Origin: Mesostigma viride
Lineage: Eukaryota > Streptophyta > Mesostigmatophyceae > Mesostigmatales > Mesostigmataceae
Direction: 5' to 3'
DNA: 64,000 nucleotides
Assembly: GCA_009746045.1 (NCBI GenBank)
Contig: RPFO01000065.1
Location: 3,230,483-3,294,482, forward strand
Shown here one piece after another: positions 33,746 to 42,894 of the stretch. Both the position numbers and the translations under genes were made by a program. Below the pieces are notes generated by a model that made no database searches, had not been told where the DNA came from, and saw nothing but the letters and a program-made list of their open reading frames with translations. Position 1 is the stretch's first letter; the number at the start of each line of letters is the position of its first letter.

Positions 33746-35215
33746 GTCCATTGGGATCATGAGGCCTGCGCAAAATCTCACCTCGGAGGCCCGTGCTACT
33801 TCTAGTAAGATGCTTGCATTTTCAATGCGTCACCTATATGCAGGCATAGAGGGTGGTACATGGCGCTAGACTCATCAAGGGATAGGAGCCATGCCCTCAG
33901 CAATTACTCACCTCCTGGCCCTTGCTGTTGCGGTCTCGGATGAAGATGATGGTCTACACGCCGCCGCATGCAAACAAGGAATGAGAGACAAAGCCGTGCG
34001 AGGCCAATATGGGCACAGTGAGAGAAACAAGTCGACGCGAACCTACATCACGAGTGTCAGCGAAGGGGACCCATGGGAGAAGTCTCCCTCCCATGGTATC
34101 ATTCACGGACACACGCAGCGGCCATGGGAACAGCCAAAACAGCAGGTTCACACACGCAAGGGCAACGACCTGCAGTGCCTGACCAGCATGTCGGTCAGTT
34201 GTGATTGGCAAGGCAGAGCCACACACACCAGGTACACGCTGCATGGGCAGGGAAGACGCTCTTACATGAGAAAAAGCGAGGAAACGTGCGCGAGAAGGAT
34301 ATTAAGAGCGATCCGCGCTAGAAGGATGCTACAATAGCATCATATATTCAAGAATTAGCAAAGAAAGATGTAGAAAAGAGACAAAAGAAAGAAATACGAG
34401 AGAAAGCAAAGACAGGGAGCTGCCAAACCGGGCAGACAAAAGGTTACGAGCGGCAAGAGTTGTGAACGCTGCACTTGATTGCTTTCTCTGACTTGTCAAC
34501 TGCGAAGAGTGACTGACTTACCTCTCTGGAAATGGTATGCTCAGCATCCCATGGTAATGAAATGGTGAGCTATGCTGTCAGACATGCCTATATAACATAG
34601 CTACCCTAGGGTCCTAATACAAAACTAGAAATCAAACCATACCGTGAGTTTCCCGGCTCGCACGGCCTCCTCCCTTTGTGCCAACGCCTGCAAACACAAC
34701 GGGCCGTGGAGGAGGGTGGAAAGGTGGGCAAGTGTGGAGGAGTTTGGGGGGGACCGGGTTGAGCAGCGGTGGGGGAAAGATGTGCCGGTCATGATGTTGT
34801 CAACTACAGCTGTTGTATCGTGATTCACCTTCAATAAGTCTACTGTTCTACATCCGGTGGTGGATGGACACAAGCAATAAAGGCCCCGCCCACAACTCAG
34901 ATTTCTTTAGAAAATCTACTGATCTACATTCGATGGCGCCTTCACAGAAGCAGGAAACTCCGCCCACCGGTCAAATGTGACGCCCAACAAAGCCCCAACT
35001 TATTTCTTCAAGAAGTATACTGTTTTACATCCGGTAGTGCTTGGACAGAAGCAATATGTAAAGCCCGCCCACAAATCGGATTTCTTTACGAAAAACCTGT
35101 TTTACATTCGATGGGGTCTTGACAGATTCAAGCAGCAATACTCGTTTCTACCTGCGTGCGACTGCAGCGGCCGAGTGCTGCAACTTGCCTTCACGTCCCA
35201 GTCTTCACGTGACAG
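33746..35215. other. Mid-part of the 9-kb transposon, no gene recognised
   Basis: The frames at 33891-34337 and their antisense have no motif. At about 34840-35115 a segment with TCTACTG(T/A)TCTACAT(C/T)CG and GCCCGCCCACAA repeats two to three times in diverged form. Confidence 0.45.
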
Positions 35216-36390
35216 TCCTGGTCTTCACGTCTTCACGTCTTCACGTCTTCACGTCTTCACGTCTTCACGTCTTCACGACTTCACCTGAACTTGCGGCGTA
35301 TCGTATCTTTGATACCTTGCATGCACGTCTTCACGTCTTCACGTCTTCACCGCGTCTTCACCTGTCTTCACCACGTCTTCACGGCTTCACGTCTTCACGG
35401 CTTCACGGCTTCACCTGAACACCTGAACTTCACCTGAACTTGCCGTATCGTGTCTTCACGTCTTCACGTCTTCACGTCTTCACGTCTTCACGTCTTCACC
35501 GCGTCTTCACCTGTCTTCACCACGTCTTCAGGCTTCACGGCTTCACGGCTTCACGGCTTCACCTGAACTTGCCGTATCGTGTCTTCACGTCTTCACGTCT
35601 TCACGTCTTCGCGTCTTCACGGCTTCACGGCTTCACCTGAACACCTGAACTTCACCTGAACTTGCCGTATCGTGTCTTCACGTCTTCACGTCTTCACGTC
35701 TTCACGTCTTCACCGCGTCTTCACCTGTCTTCACCACGTCTTCACGGCTTCACGTCTTCACGGCTTCACGGCTTCACCTGAACACCTGAACTTCACCTGA
35801 ACTTGCCGTATCGTGTCTTCACGTCTTCACGTCTTCACGTCTTCACGTCTTCACGTCTTCACGTCTTCACGTCTTCACCGCGTCTTCACCTGTCTTCACC
35901 ACGTCTTCACGTCTTCGCGTCTTCACGGCTTCACGGCTTCACCTGAACACCTGAACTTCACCTGAACTTGCCGTATCGTGTCTTCACGTCTTCACGTCTT
36001 CACGTCTTCACGTCTTCACGTCTTCACGTCTTCACCGCGTCTTCACCTGTCTTCACCACGTCTTCAGGCTTCACGGCTTCACGTCTTCACGGCTTCACCT
36101 GAACACCTGAACTTCACCTGAACTTGCCGTATCGTGTCTTCACGTCTTCACGTCTTCACGTCTTCACGTCTTCACGTCTTCACCGCGTCTTCACCTGTCT
36201 TCACCACGTCTTCACGGCTTCACGGCTTCACGTCTTCACGGCTTCACCTGAACACCTGAACTTCACCTGAACTTGCCGTATCGTGTCTTCACGTCTTCAC
36301 GTCTTCACGTCTTCACGTCTTCACGTCTTCACGTCTTCACCGCGTCTTCACCTGTCTTCACCACGTCTTCACGGCTTCACCTGAACACCT
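35216..36390 (+). repeat. 8-bp satellite ACGTCTTC with higher-order repeat
   Basis: Runs of ACGTCTTC alternate with ACGGCTTC, CCGCGTCTTC, a CACCTGAAC block and CTTGCCGTATCGTG. The combination forms a higher-order unit of about 150-170 bp repeated six to seven times. Confidence 0.95.
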
Positions 36391-36909
36391 GAACTTTGCG
36401 TATCGTATCTTTCATACATTGCATCATTTGCATGCCTTGGAGCTGCACGTCTTCAAGCAGTGTCACCCAGTTCCCGCTTGATTCAAATGCACTTCGCGCT
36501 TGAATTCGTGACTTCGCCCCGCTCAAGGTGGAAAGAATGATGGGCACTAGCCACGGGAACTATGCCCGATGCTGATAGCCGAAGCGATGACATGGACGAA
36601 TTGATTGATTTGTGTTATGCCGGGGACGATTGTAGAAAATGGGTGCTAGGAAAGAAATCTGGTGCCATGAAAGTAGATTTTTTGGCCGGTGCAAACCACC
36701 AATGCGCCGGCCGATGTGGCAAGGTCCTGCACGGCAGCCAGAGCGCACCCAGCCAGAGCGTACCCAGCCGCTTCCGCCGCCGACCCCCGTACTGGTGGGC
36801 GTGGAACAGACGATGAGAGAGATGCAACGAGCTATGGAGAACCAAAGCAAGAAGGTTGAAGAGCTTGGTTTGCAGCTGCGTCAAGAGGTGCAGAAACAAG
36901 TGGTCCAGC

Positions 36910-36914
<5 letters not shown>

Positions 36915-36957
<43 letters not shown>

Positions 36958-36994
36958 TGCAGCAGCAACTGCAGCAGCAACTGCAGCAACAACT

Positions 36995-37062
<68 letters not shown>
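36915..37062 (+). repeat. CAG trinucleotide array
   Basis: About 45 CAG triplets with a few CTG and CAA interruptions between 36955 and 36995. It lies inside the coding part of the plus-strand gene of the 9-kb transposon. Confidence 0.97.
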
Positions 37063-37063
<1 letters not shown>

Positions 37064-37264
37064 CTTCAGTTCCCGCAGGCAGCGTCGGCAATGTCGCAGT
37101 TTCCACAGGCATTGTCGGCACTGCAGCAGTTTTCGCAGGGACCGTCGGCAGCAGAGCAGTTCCCGCAGGGATCATCGGTGGTGCAGCAGTTCTTTGTGAG
37201 TCATTCGTGTAGTGTTGAGTGGGTGGGGTGGGTGTGTGTGTGGGGGGGGGGTGTAGGGGGGTTT

Positions 37265-38125
37265 GACTGTGTGACTGTGTGACTGCGTGGCTGCTTGGCT
37301 GGAAAGGAGGGTGCGTGGCTGTGTGGCTGCGTGGCTGCGCTGCTGCGTGCTGCGTGGCTGCGTGGCTGCGTGGCTGCGCTGCTGCGTGGCTGCGTGGCTG
37401 CGTGGCTGTGTGGCTGCGTGGCTGCGCTGCTGCGTGGCTGCGTGGCTGCGTGGCTGCGTGGCTGCTTGGCTGGAAAGGAGGGTGCGTGGCTGTGTGGCTG
37501 CGTGGCTGCGCTGCTGCGTGGCTGCGTGGCTGCTTGGCTGGAAAGGAGGGTGCGTGGCTGTGTGGCTGCGTGGCTGCGTGGCTGCGTGGCTGCGTGGCTG
37601 CGTGGCTGCGTGGCTGCGTGGCTGGAAAGGAGGGTGCGTGGCTGTGTGGCTGCGTGGCTGCGCTGCTGCGTGGCTGCGTGGCTGCGCTGCTGCGTGGCTG
37701 CGTGGCTGCGTGGCTGTGTGGCTGCGTGGCTGCGCTGCTGCGTGGCTGCGTGGCTGCGTGGCTGCGTGGCTGCGTGGCTGCGTGGCTGCTTGGCTGGAAA
37801 GGAGGGTGCGTGGCTGTGTGGCTGCGTGGCTGCGCTGCTGCGTGGCTGCGTGGCTGCGTGGCTGGAAAGGAGGGTGCGTGGCTGTGTGGCTGCGTGGCTG
37901 CGCTGCTGCGTGGCTGCGTGGCTGCGTGGCTGCGTGGCTGCTTGGCTGGAAAGGAGGGTGCGTGGCTGTGTGGCTGCGTAGCTGCGCTGCTGCGTGGCTG
38001 CGTGGCTGCGTGGCTGCGTGGCTGCGTGGCTGCGTGGCTGGAAAGGAGGGTGCGTGGCTGTGTGGCTGCGTGGCTGCGCTGCTGCGTGGCTGCGTGGCTG
38101 CGTGGCTGCGTGGTTGGCTGGGGGG
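37265..38125 (+). repeat. 8-bp satellite GCTGCGTG, intronic
   Basis: Perfect and near-perfect runs of GCTGCGTG with periodic inserts TTGGCTGGAAAGGAGGGTGC and GTGGCTGCGCTGCTGC at about 80-170 bp. It fills the presumed intron 37196-38312. Long frames in all three phases encode the same repetitive peptide and are not genes. Confidence 0.95.
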
Positions 38126-38432
38126 GGGGGGGTGGCGGGTGCGTGGATGCGTGGATGTGTGGCTGGGTGGGTGCGTCACTGCGTGGCTGGCTGGCTCTGT
38201 GGCTGCGTGGGCGGCTGGATGGCCGGGTCAGCGTGGCTTCGTGTTCAATGGGATGCTAATATGTTGTTGCCTTTGGATGCCACAGTTCATGGATTCTTTT
38301 GTTCACATGCAGGTGCTGCCGTCTTCCCCATCGACGTCGTCAAGACCGATGTCGCCAAGAAGGATGATGCAATCACTCTCGGCCATGTTTAACTCATGTG
38401 GGCCTTCATGGCCATACGGGAAATATTATTGA

Positions 38433-38900
38433 ATCAGTTCTTTGACACTGAGTTGGCACTACGCAACACCTTTGATGCACATGAGTGCAGGGCGCATGTG
38501 TTGAAACCATGCAACCATGGCGATCCCTCAAAAAGTTTGGTTATGTAATAAGTGACACAATTATTCCGGACGTATGATGGCCCAACGTCCTGTAAGGTTG
38601 AGTTGTCTTGGAGGAGGAGCGTGATGACCGCGGAAGCCGCGTGGGTGTCTGTAGTGCTATATCTTGAAGATGTACGGTCTTGGAAGAGTTATGGTCTTGG
38701 AATCATATAATAATGAACTTGGAATAAAGTTGCGGGCAGCCTTCAATTGGCATATGTTGTCTCATTGATGTTGTCTCATTGCGTTAATGGGTCAATTGTC
38801 TTAGTTTATATAATGTATATCTTGGGAAACTCATTGCTTCAATAAAATGCATGCTAGGCGCAATCAACCCCCACAAACACATCTGAAAACTGCACAGTGC
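38433..38900. other. Right interior of the 9-kb transposon
   Basis: Probable 3' UTR and flank. It contains a TGTAA signal at 38544-38548 and repeated GTTGTCTCATTG words near 38760-38780. No further coding signal. Confidence 0.5.
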
Positions 38901-38951
38901 ATCAAATGTATCCTAGACAAAAAAATGTATCCTAATCCGGTAAAACCACCC

Positions 38952-40223
38952 ATGCACATCAACGAGAAGGAGGTGCGGGCTGCACACTTGAAGGGCGTGG
39001 AGAGGAGTGCGCGCAGCTTGGCAAACCGAGGCAAGCGGGTGGTGAGGTTGGTGGACTCCACCGCGGCGTTGGGCTGCTTGGCTAAGGGGCGGTCCTCATC
39101 CCACAAGCTCAACAAGCAGTGCCGCCGCTTGTGCGCGCTGACCCTCGCCACGGGGAGTCGTTCCCAATGGGTGTGGACGCCGAGTGCACTTCAACCAGCC
39201 GATGGCGTTTCTCGCGGCCAATCCATGGCGACTTTCTTGGCAGGCTGGGTGCGCGACCTGACCGCGGAAGGCATCCATCCTAACCCGGGGCCCCCTGCAC
39301 CTGTTAGCTACCTTCCATTGCTAGAGGGGAAAGTAAAGCCGGCTACTTTGCTGGCCTACCGTCGTGGTCTTGATTCCCTCTTGACTTGGTGGGAGGCTGG
39401 TGGGCGGGCGGACGGGTCATCGTCACGAGCTGACACCCTTGAGGAGACATTTTGTGCGTATGTCGCCTGGGCTCATTTTCGGGGGTACAGCCGCCAAGTG
39501 TGTGTCAATGCCTTGATGGGGTTGCAACTTTATTATCCCGGTATGGTGAAGCGGTGGGACTTGGCCCGTGGCGTCCTCGCTGGGTGGAAAACACTTGTGC
39601 CCCCCCGTGCCCCTCCTCCCATTCCATGGGAGGCGGCGTTTGCACTTGCCAGCACGATGGTCATGCAAGGTCAGCGCCTTGCGGGCCTGCTGGTTGTCAT
39701 CGTGTTCCGCCATTACCTGCGAATCTCGGAGGCGCTGAACCTCCGTGTTGGCCATGTGCGCCTCCAGCCTGACGTTCGGCTTGGGCCGGCTCAACGGGGC
39801 GCCCTACTGCTGAGGTCTACCAAGACCTCTAAGGGCAAGACTCAGTCAGTGGTGGTAGAAGATGTGATGTCTGAAACCATCCTCCGTCACTGCATCGCGG
39901 GTAAGCACGCTTGGGAGGCCGTGTTCCCTTTCACCTACCCGCAATTCCGGCGCATTTGGCAGGCTGCGAGTCAGGCCTTGGGGGTCGCCCAGATTTTCAC
40001 CATTCACGGGCTGCGGCATGGAGGTGCCACTCACGATTTCCTCGCGGGTCGCAGCATGGGGGACATCCAGGGCCGGGGGCGCTGGCTTAGCAGCTCCACG
40101 GTTGCCCATTATGTGGGCTTGCACCGCAGTTTGGAGGTGCAGCTGCCTGAGGTTATTCTTCGGGCCATGGCCGCCTGCCCCCCTCGGGCCTGGCGGGCTA
40201 TTTTGAAATTGCCCTCCACCTAA
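38952..40223 (+). CDS. PAT-element RNase H C-terminus and tyrosine recombinase
   Basis: Open from the target-duplicated ATG at 38952 to the stop at 40223 (about 423 codons). The RNase H part keeps the Glu of HINEKE, the Asp of RLVDSTAALG and the Asp of PADGVSR. An NPGP motif (39282-39293) marks the border to the recombinase. The recombinase has the catalytic Arg in LRISEAL (39720), HGLRHGGA (about 40004-40027), a Trp in GRGRWLSS and the nucleophile Tyr in AHYVGLH (40110-40112). In DIRS elements this enzyme integrates a circular DNA intermediate without target duplication. This half is intact, but it is severed from its RT by the transposon and so is probably not expressed normally. Confidence 0.9.
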   Translation: MHINEKEVRAAHLKGVERSARSLANRGKRVVRLVDSTAALGCLAKGRSSSHKLNKQCRRLCALTLATGSRSQWVWTPSALQPADGVSRGQSMATFLAGWVRDLTAEGIHPNPGPPAPVSYLPLLEGKVKPATLLAYRRGLDSLLTWWEAGGRADGSSSRADTLEETFCAYVAWAHFRGYSRQVCVNALMGLQLYYPGMVKRWDLARGVLAGWKTLVPPRAPPPIPWEAAFALASTMVMQGQRLAGLLVVIVFRHYLRISEALNLRVGHVRLQPDVRLGPAQRGALLLRSTKTSKGKTQSVVVEDVMSETILRHCIAGKHAWEAVFPFTYPQFRRIWQAASQALGVAQIFTIHGLRHGGATHDFLAGRSMGDIQGRGRWLSSSTVAHYVGLHRSLEVQLPEVILRAMAACPPRAWRAILKLPST

Positions 40224-40295
40224 TTTGGTTGTTCATTTCTCTGTCATTATGCTAGGTTCTTTGCCCCTGGCATGGATCGCCAGGGAGGGATATAA

Positions 40296-41029
40296 GGGTA
40301 AGGCTAGCCTTTGCCAAGCAATAAGTGTTCCCATGAGCATCGGCGGCCGGGATGTGGCCTGCCTTTTGTATGTGCTCCACTCATTGTTTTAATAAAGAGT
40401 CTGGTTACCCTGGAGTTCCACGGTTAATAGAATCGTGGTTCTCTGAACATAGTTTCTTTATAGTGAGATGGAAGGGTAGCCGCTATAGCTAGGTTATTGG
40501 GTTCACGTGACATACCTTTTGAGGCCGGTGCGGCCTGATCCGGATCAGTCGTGGCCAAAGCTTTGGCCAGTTTTTCTTGGCCAGGTGGCAGGAGCTACGT
40601 TGAGATATAAACCTGCCACTGTCTAGGTTTCTTGGCTCATGGCGTAGTGATTAACTACTAGATCTAGATTCTTTCTCTCACGCAGTATGTGACCTAATAG
40701 CCCCGGCAGCCTTACGTAAGCTGCCGGCAATTAGAACGCCACATTGCGTCATTTGTTCAGACGCAACATTTGCGTGGCGAAAAAATGCCGTCCGGGCCAA
40801 GGCCGCATGACACGCAAAAAAGGACAAAAACAAACCCACCTAGCTAAGGTCGGCCTCTTTTCTTTTCCCGCCCACCCTCCCTGCGTGTTTGGGGGTAAGG
40901 CTAGCCTTTGCCAAGCAATAAGTGTTCCCATGAGCATCGGCGGCCGGGATGTGGCCTGCCTTTTGTATGTGCTCCACTCATTGTTTTAATAAAGAGTCTG
41001 GTTACCCTGGAGTTCCACGGTTAATAGAA
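40296..41029 (+). repeat. PAT-element right repeats B1-A2-B2
   Basis: B1 (40296-40432) and B2 (40893-41029) are 137-bp direct copies running from GGTAAGGCTAGCC to GGTTAATAGAA. A2 (40431-40867) between them matches A1 at the left end. The B1/A2 junction GAATCG reflects the circle junction of the intermediate. Confidence 0.93.
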
Positions 41030-41091
41030 AATGGGTTTGTTTTTGCTCGTCGTTTTAACGCGTGTGTTTTTACCGGAGTTTTTTTAATGCC

Positions 41092-41477
41092 AGTTATGGG
41101 AAACACAGAGCTGGAAATGCTCAGGCAGTGCCAAACTGAATGGCGTGTGTGTGAACGACGAGACACCTTGGCATTAGGATAGAATGGCACATATACCGCT
41201 GGTCAGCCGTCACTTGCGGCTGACCAGACTTTGCGTAAGTTAAGCCTAACTTACTGATCCTGGACGGACTAGCCTATCAGTTACAACCTGATCTAGTCAG
41301 TCCTAACATGACAACTACAGTCCCGGTACCGAGGTACCGGCTCATCACATACTGAGTATAGCCACGTGTCCATGCCACGACTGCTCTAGTAGTCCAGCAC
41401 CGTCCCAGTACCCAATTGGGCGCCGGCGGTGCTGGCACGTGTCCACTTAGGCTACAGGCGGGAGACTTAGACTAACT
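41092..41477 (-). repeat. Copia 5' LTR (386 bp)
   Basis: Partner of 17381-17762, with only a few small indels and substitutions. After it on the minus strand comes the leader GGCATTAAAAAAACTCCGG, where the primer-binding site would be expected; I could not match it to a tRNA. Confidence 0.93.
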
Positions 41478-41789
41478 CCATGGATGTTGCACTAAGAATT
41501 TAGCCATGCTATGCCTATGCAGAGAGATGCTCTCTGTCGAGAAGCCATGCCCTACTAGCTTTTGTATAGCCATGATGATCTTCCCCACCTATGACGGGCT
41601 CCCCTTAGCTGGGCGTTGCCCGAGACTCTGGGTGGTGCAGGTGCCCTAGTGCACCTAGAGCAAGTGTTGTTTACATTCCCACCCTTGCAGGAAGTAGCTT
41701 AGAATGTATTATAGGCGTATATGCCCCCTGTCTGGGCTATGTGCTACAGATACTCCCAACGGAGTTATGTTCCTAATTAATTAATTAGT
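41478..41789 (+). mobile_element. ORF1-only LINE 3' UTR, right piece
   Basis: Continuation of 17290-17380. It starts with the duplicated CCATG and runs through the family 3' UTR (CAGAGAGATGCTCTCTGTCGA, a known inner hairpin of the family) to the terminal hairpin at 41753-41764 and an AATTAATTAATTAG tail. Confidence 0.9.
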
Positions 41790-41809
41790 ATAGTTGTCTC
41801 ACTTCATAT

Positions 41810-42016
41810 CAAGGAGACAACCAGCGCATGAGGCCAGAAATCGGGAGAATCCGGACCATGGTAGCTCGAGCCTGCCGTTATCTTGTCCGCGTGTTCGAGT
41901 CGTTCAGGATGATGAAGATGAATGGTGATGGAAATCTGTATCCTTGTGCATTGAAACTATGGCTGGCTTACGTGTAGAGCGACTAGTAGATGACCTAGAC
42001 GGTGGGGCCGGAAACA
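41810..42016 (-). mobile_element. SINE-like element with 14-bp duplication
   Basis: A 207-bp insertion flanked by GTCTCACTTCATAT (41796-41809, 42017-42030). Related copies lie at about 45255-45395 (in an RPS13 intron), 56516-56722 and, with a tRNA-like head, about 47775-47990 (minus). The 3' end reads GCTGGTTGTCTCCTTG. No coding capacity. Confidence 0.82.
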
Positions 42017-42024
42017 GTCTCACT

Positions 42025-42121
42025 TCATATATTTAAAAATATAATTTCTTACAGCATAGCGGTGAAGGCAACCACGTTCCCCCCTTTGCTCTGCTGTAAG
42101 TAATTACATTTTTAAATATAT
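42025..42121. repeat. 97-bp foldback element
   Basis: Arms of about 30 bp (ATATATTTAAAAAT ... CTTACAGCA and its reverse complement, two mismatches) enclose a GC-richer loop of about 35 bases. It overlaps the right SINE duplication. Confidence 0.75.
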
Positions 42122-42360
42122 ATTCTGGTTCCGAATTAGTCCTATTGTCGGCCTGCATCTTATCATTTCTAAAGGATCATTTCTAGGAGTACTCGGATTC
42201 ACTTCAATGGCCGGCGTAGCGTGGTAGGTACACTGGTGGCGTGGGACCTCCGTCCTCCACTGACTTGCCGAACCTGAAGTCTGAACTCTATTATAATTAT
42301 GTTGTCTCATGCCAGGGTTCTTTTCCAAAATGGTTACGGAAGGTTACTATGAACTGTACA

Positions 42361-42479
42361 GTCATTCCCGTGTTAAGTTACGATCGCTGCCAAAATCTCG
42401 GCCTCGTAACCAGGCTCGTAACTTAAAATTAAAGCGGGAACGTAACCTTGAGAGTGGTAACTTAACGCGGGAATGACTC
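42361..42479. repeat. 119-bp MITE-like foldback
   Basis: Terminal inverted repeats of about 21 bp (GTCATTCCCGYGTTAAGTTA) around an interior with further GTAAC/GTTAC words. It lies about 420 bp upstream of the RPS13 start codon. No clear target duplication. Confidence 0.7.
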
Positions 42480-42894
42480 TTTAGTACCTCGCACTGTTTT
42501 GTACCTTGAACTCTTTTTCCAGGGGTACAGCAAGCGACGCCAGGCGGATTTCCGTCCTTCGACGCATTGCTGGAGATTGCTGGCCTCCTGTCGCTCCTAA
42601 TATACTCCCACATGTTCTCCTGCACAGAAAAGGTGACTGACTGACAGGACAATAGTAGGTAAGTCGTATACTGCTACGAGCCCTTGGGTACTTCGAAGCC
42701 CGTGAAGCCGGGGGACCCCTTTTTCTGGGGTGGCCTGAAACCTTCATTTTCTGCAGCCCCCGTGCATGCATGCACCGACCGCGACGGCGAGGGCGAGCCG
42801 CCTCGCATAAAGAAGCCTACTCTCGCCATCATCGTCCTCTTTGGGGCTTCATTCAGGAATTGGCCTAGCGCCTGGATTTTAATAATCTTCCAAG

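Larger units (their letters stand above)
36562..38432 (+). pseudogene. Hypothetical Gln/Ala-rich coiled-coil protein of the 9-kb transposon
   Basis: Three phases seem to contribute. MPDADSRSDDMDELIDLCYA starts at 36562. A coiled-coil block (TMREMQRAMENQSKKVEELG, phase of 36639) runs into a CAG tract. After the tract the phase reading LQFPQAASAMSQFPQALSAL looks best and ends at a GTGAGT donor (37195/37196). A CAG acceptor at 38312 opens a last exon in matching phase (VLPSSPSTSSRPMSPRRMMQ), ending at 38432. Length change in the CAG tract may have shifted the frame. A TGTAA lies at 38544-38548. Function unknown. The layout parallels the gene at 7230-8802 in the CACTA-like element. Confidence 0.45.
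29886..38951. mobile_element. 9.07-kb TIR DNA transposon
   Basis: Perfect 29-bp terminal inverted repeats beginning GGGTGGTTTTACCGG, with 3-bp target duplication ATG (29883-29885, 38952-38954). Removing it restores the host RNase H reading (DPGM then HINEKE). Just inside each end are further copies of AAATGTATCCTA. It holds a minus-strand gene remnant near the left, a plus-strand gene remnant near the right, and five tandem arrays. No transposase catalytic domain was recognised. The 3-bp duplication would fit PIF/Harbinger or CACTA-type elements; the superfamily is undetermined. Confidence 0.9.
26435..41029 (+). mobile_element. PAT/Kangaroo-like DIRS retrotransposon (split direct repeats)
   Basis: Layout is A1 (26435-26874), coding region, B1 (40296-40432), A2 (40431-40867), B2 (40893-41029). 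A1/A2 and B1/B2 are direct pairs, the split-direct-repeat arrangement of PAT-type tyrosine-recombinase retroelements such as Volvox Kangaroo. It encodes an ORF1, RT, RNase H and a tyrosine recombinase, and makes no clear target duplication, as expected. It is inserted in the leader of the copia element and is itself split by a DNA transposon at 29886-38951. Without that insertion it is about 5.5 kb. ORF1 and RT have frameshifts, so it is inactive. Confidence 0.92.
17381..41477 (-). mobile_element. Copia-like LTR retrotransposon, host of nested insertions
   Basis: The two LTRs (17381-17762 and 41092-41477) are nearly identical, in the same orientation, and flanked by the 5-bp duplication CCATG (17376-17380, 41478-41482). 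Between them on the minus strand, reading from the right, lie a leader, Gag, zinc knuckle, integrase, aspartic protease, reverse transcriptase and RNase H. The leader is split by a PAT-type element (26435-41029). The RT is split by a 1.7-kb insertion and by a LINE tail. After removing these, the element is about 7.6 kb. Several frameshifts and a stop make it inactive. The RT and RNase H motifs are copia-type. Confidence 0.93.

Noticed and set aside
32678-33805. Long Pro/Ala/Arg-rich and Gly/Arg-rich frames on both strands
   Set aside because: They lie in a GC-rich satellite that is open in all frames; only the minus-strand segment below 32691 has non-repetitive protein-like sequence.
37172-38432. 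Very long open frames (up to about 380 codons) on both strands through the GCTGCGTG array
   Set aside because: An 8-bp repeat without stops keeps all frames open and gives repetitive peptides; composition artefact.
26435-40867. A1/A2 repeats as LTRs of the copia element
   Set aside because: A1 abuts the copia Gag start, but A2 is flanked by a B duplication, which fits split direct repeats of a PAT element. The real copia LTRs with CCATG duplications are at 17381 and 41092.
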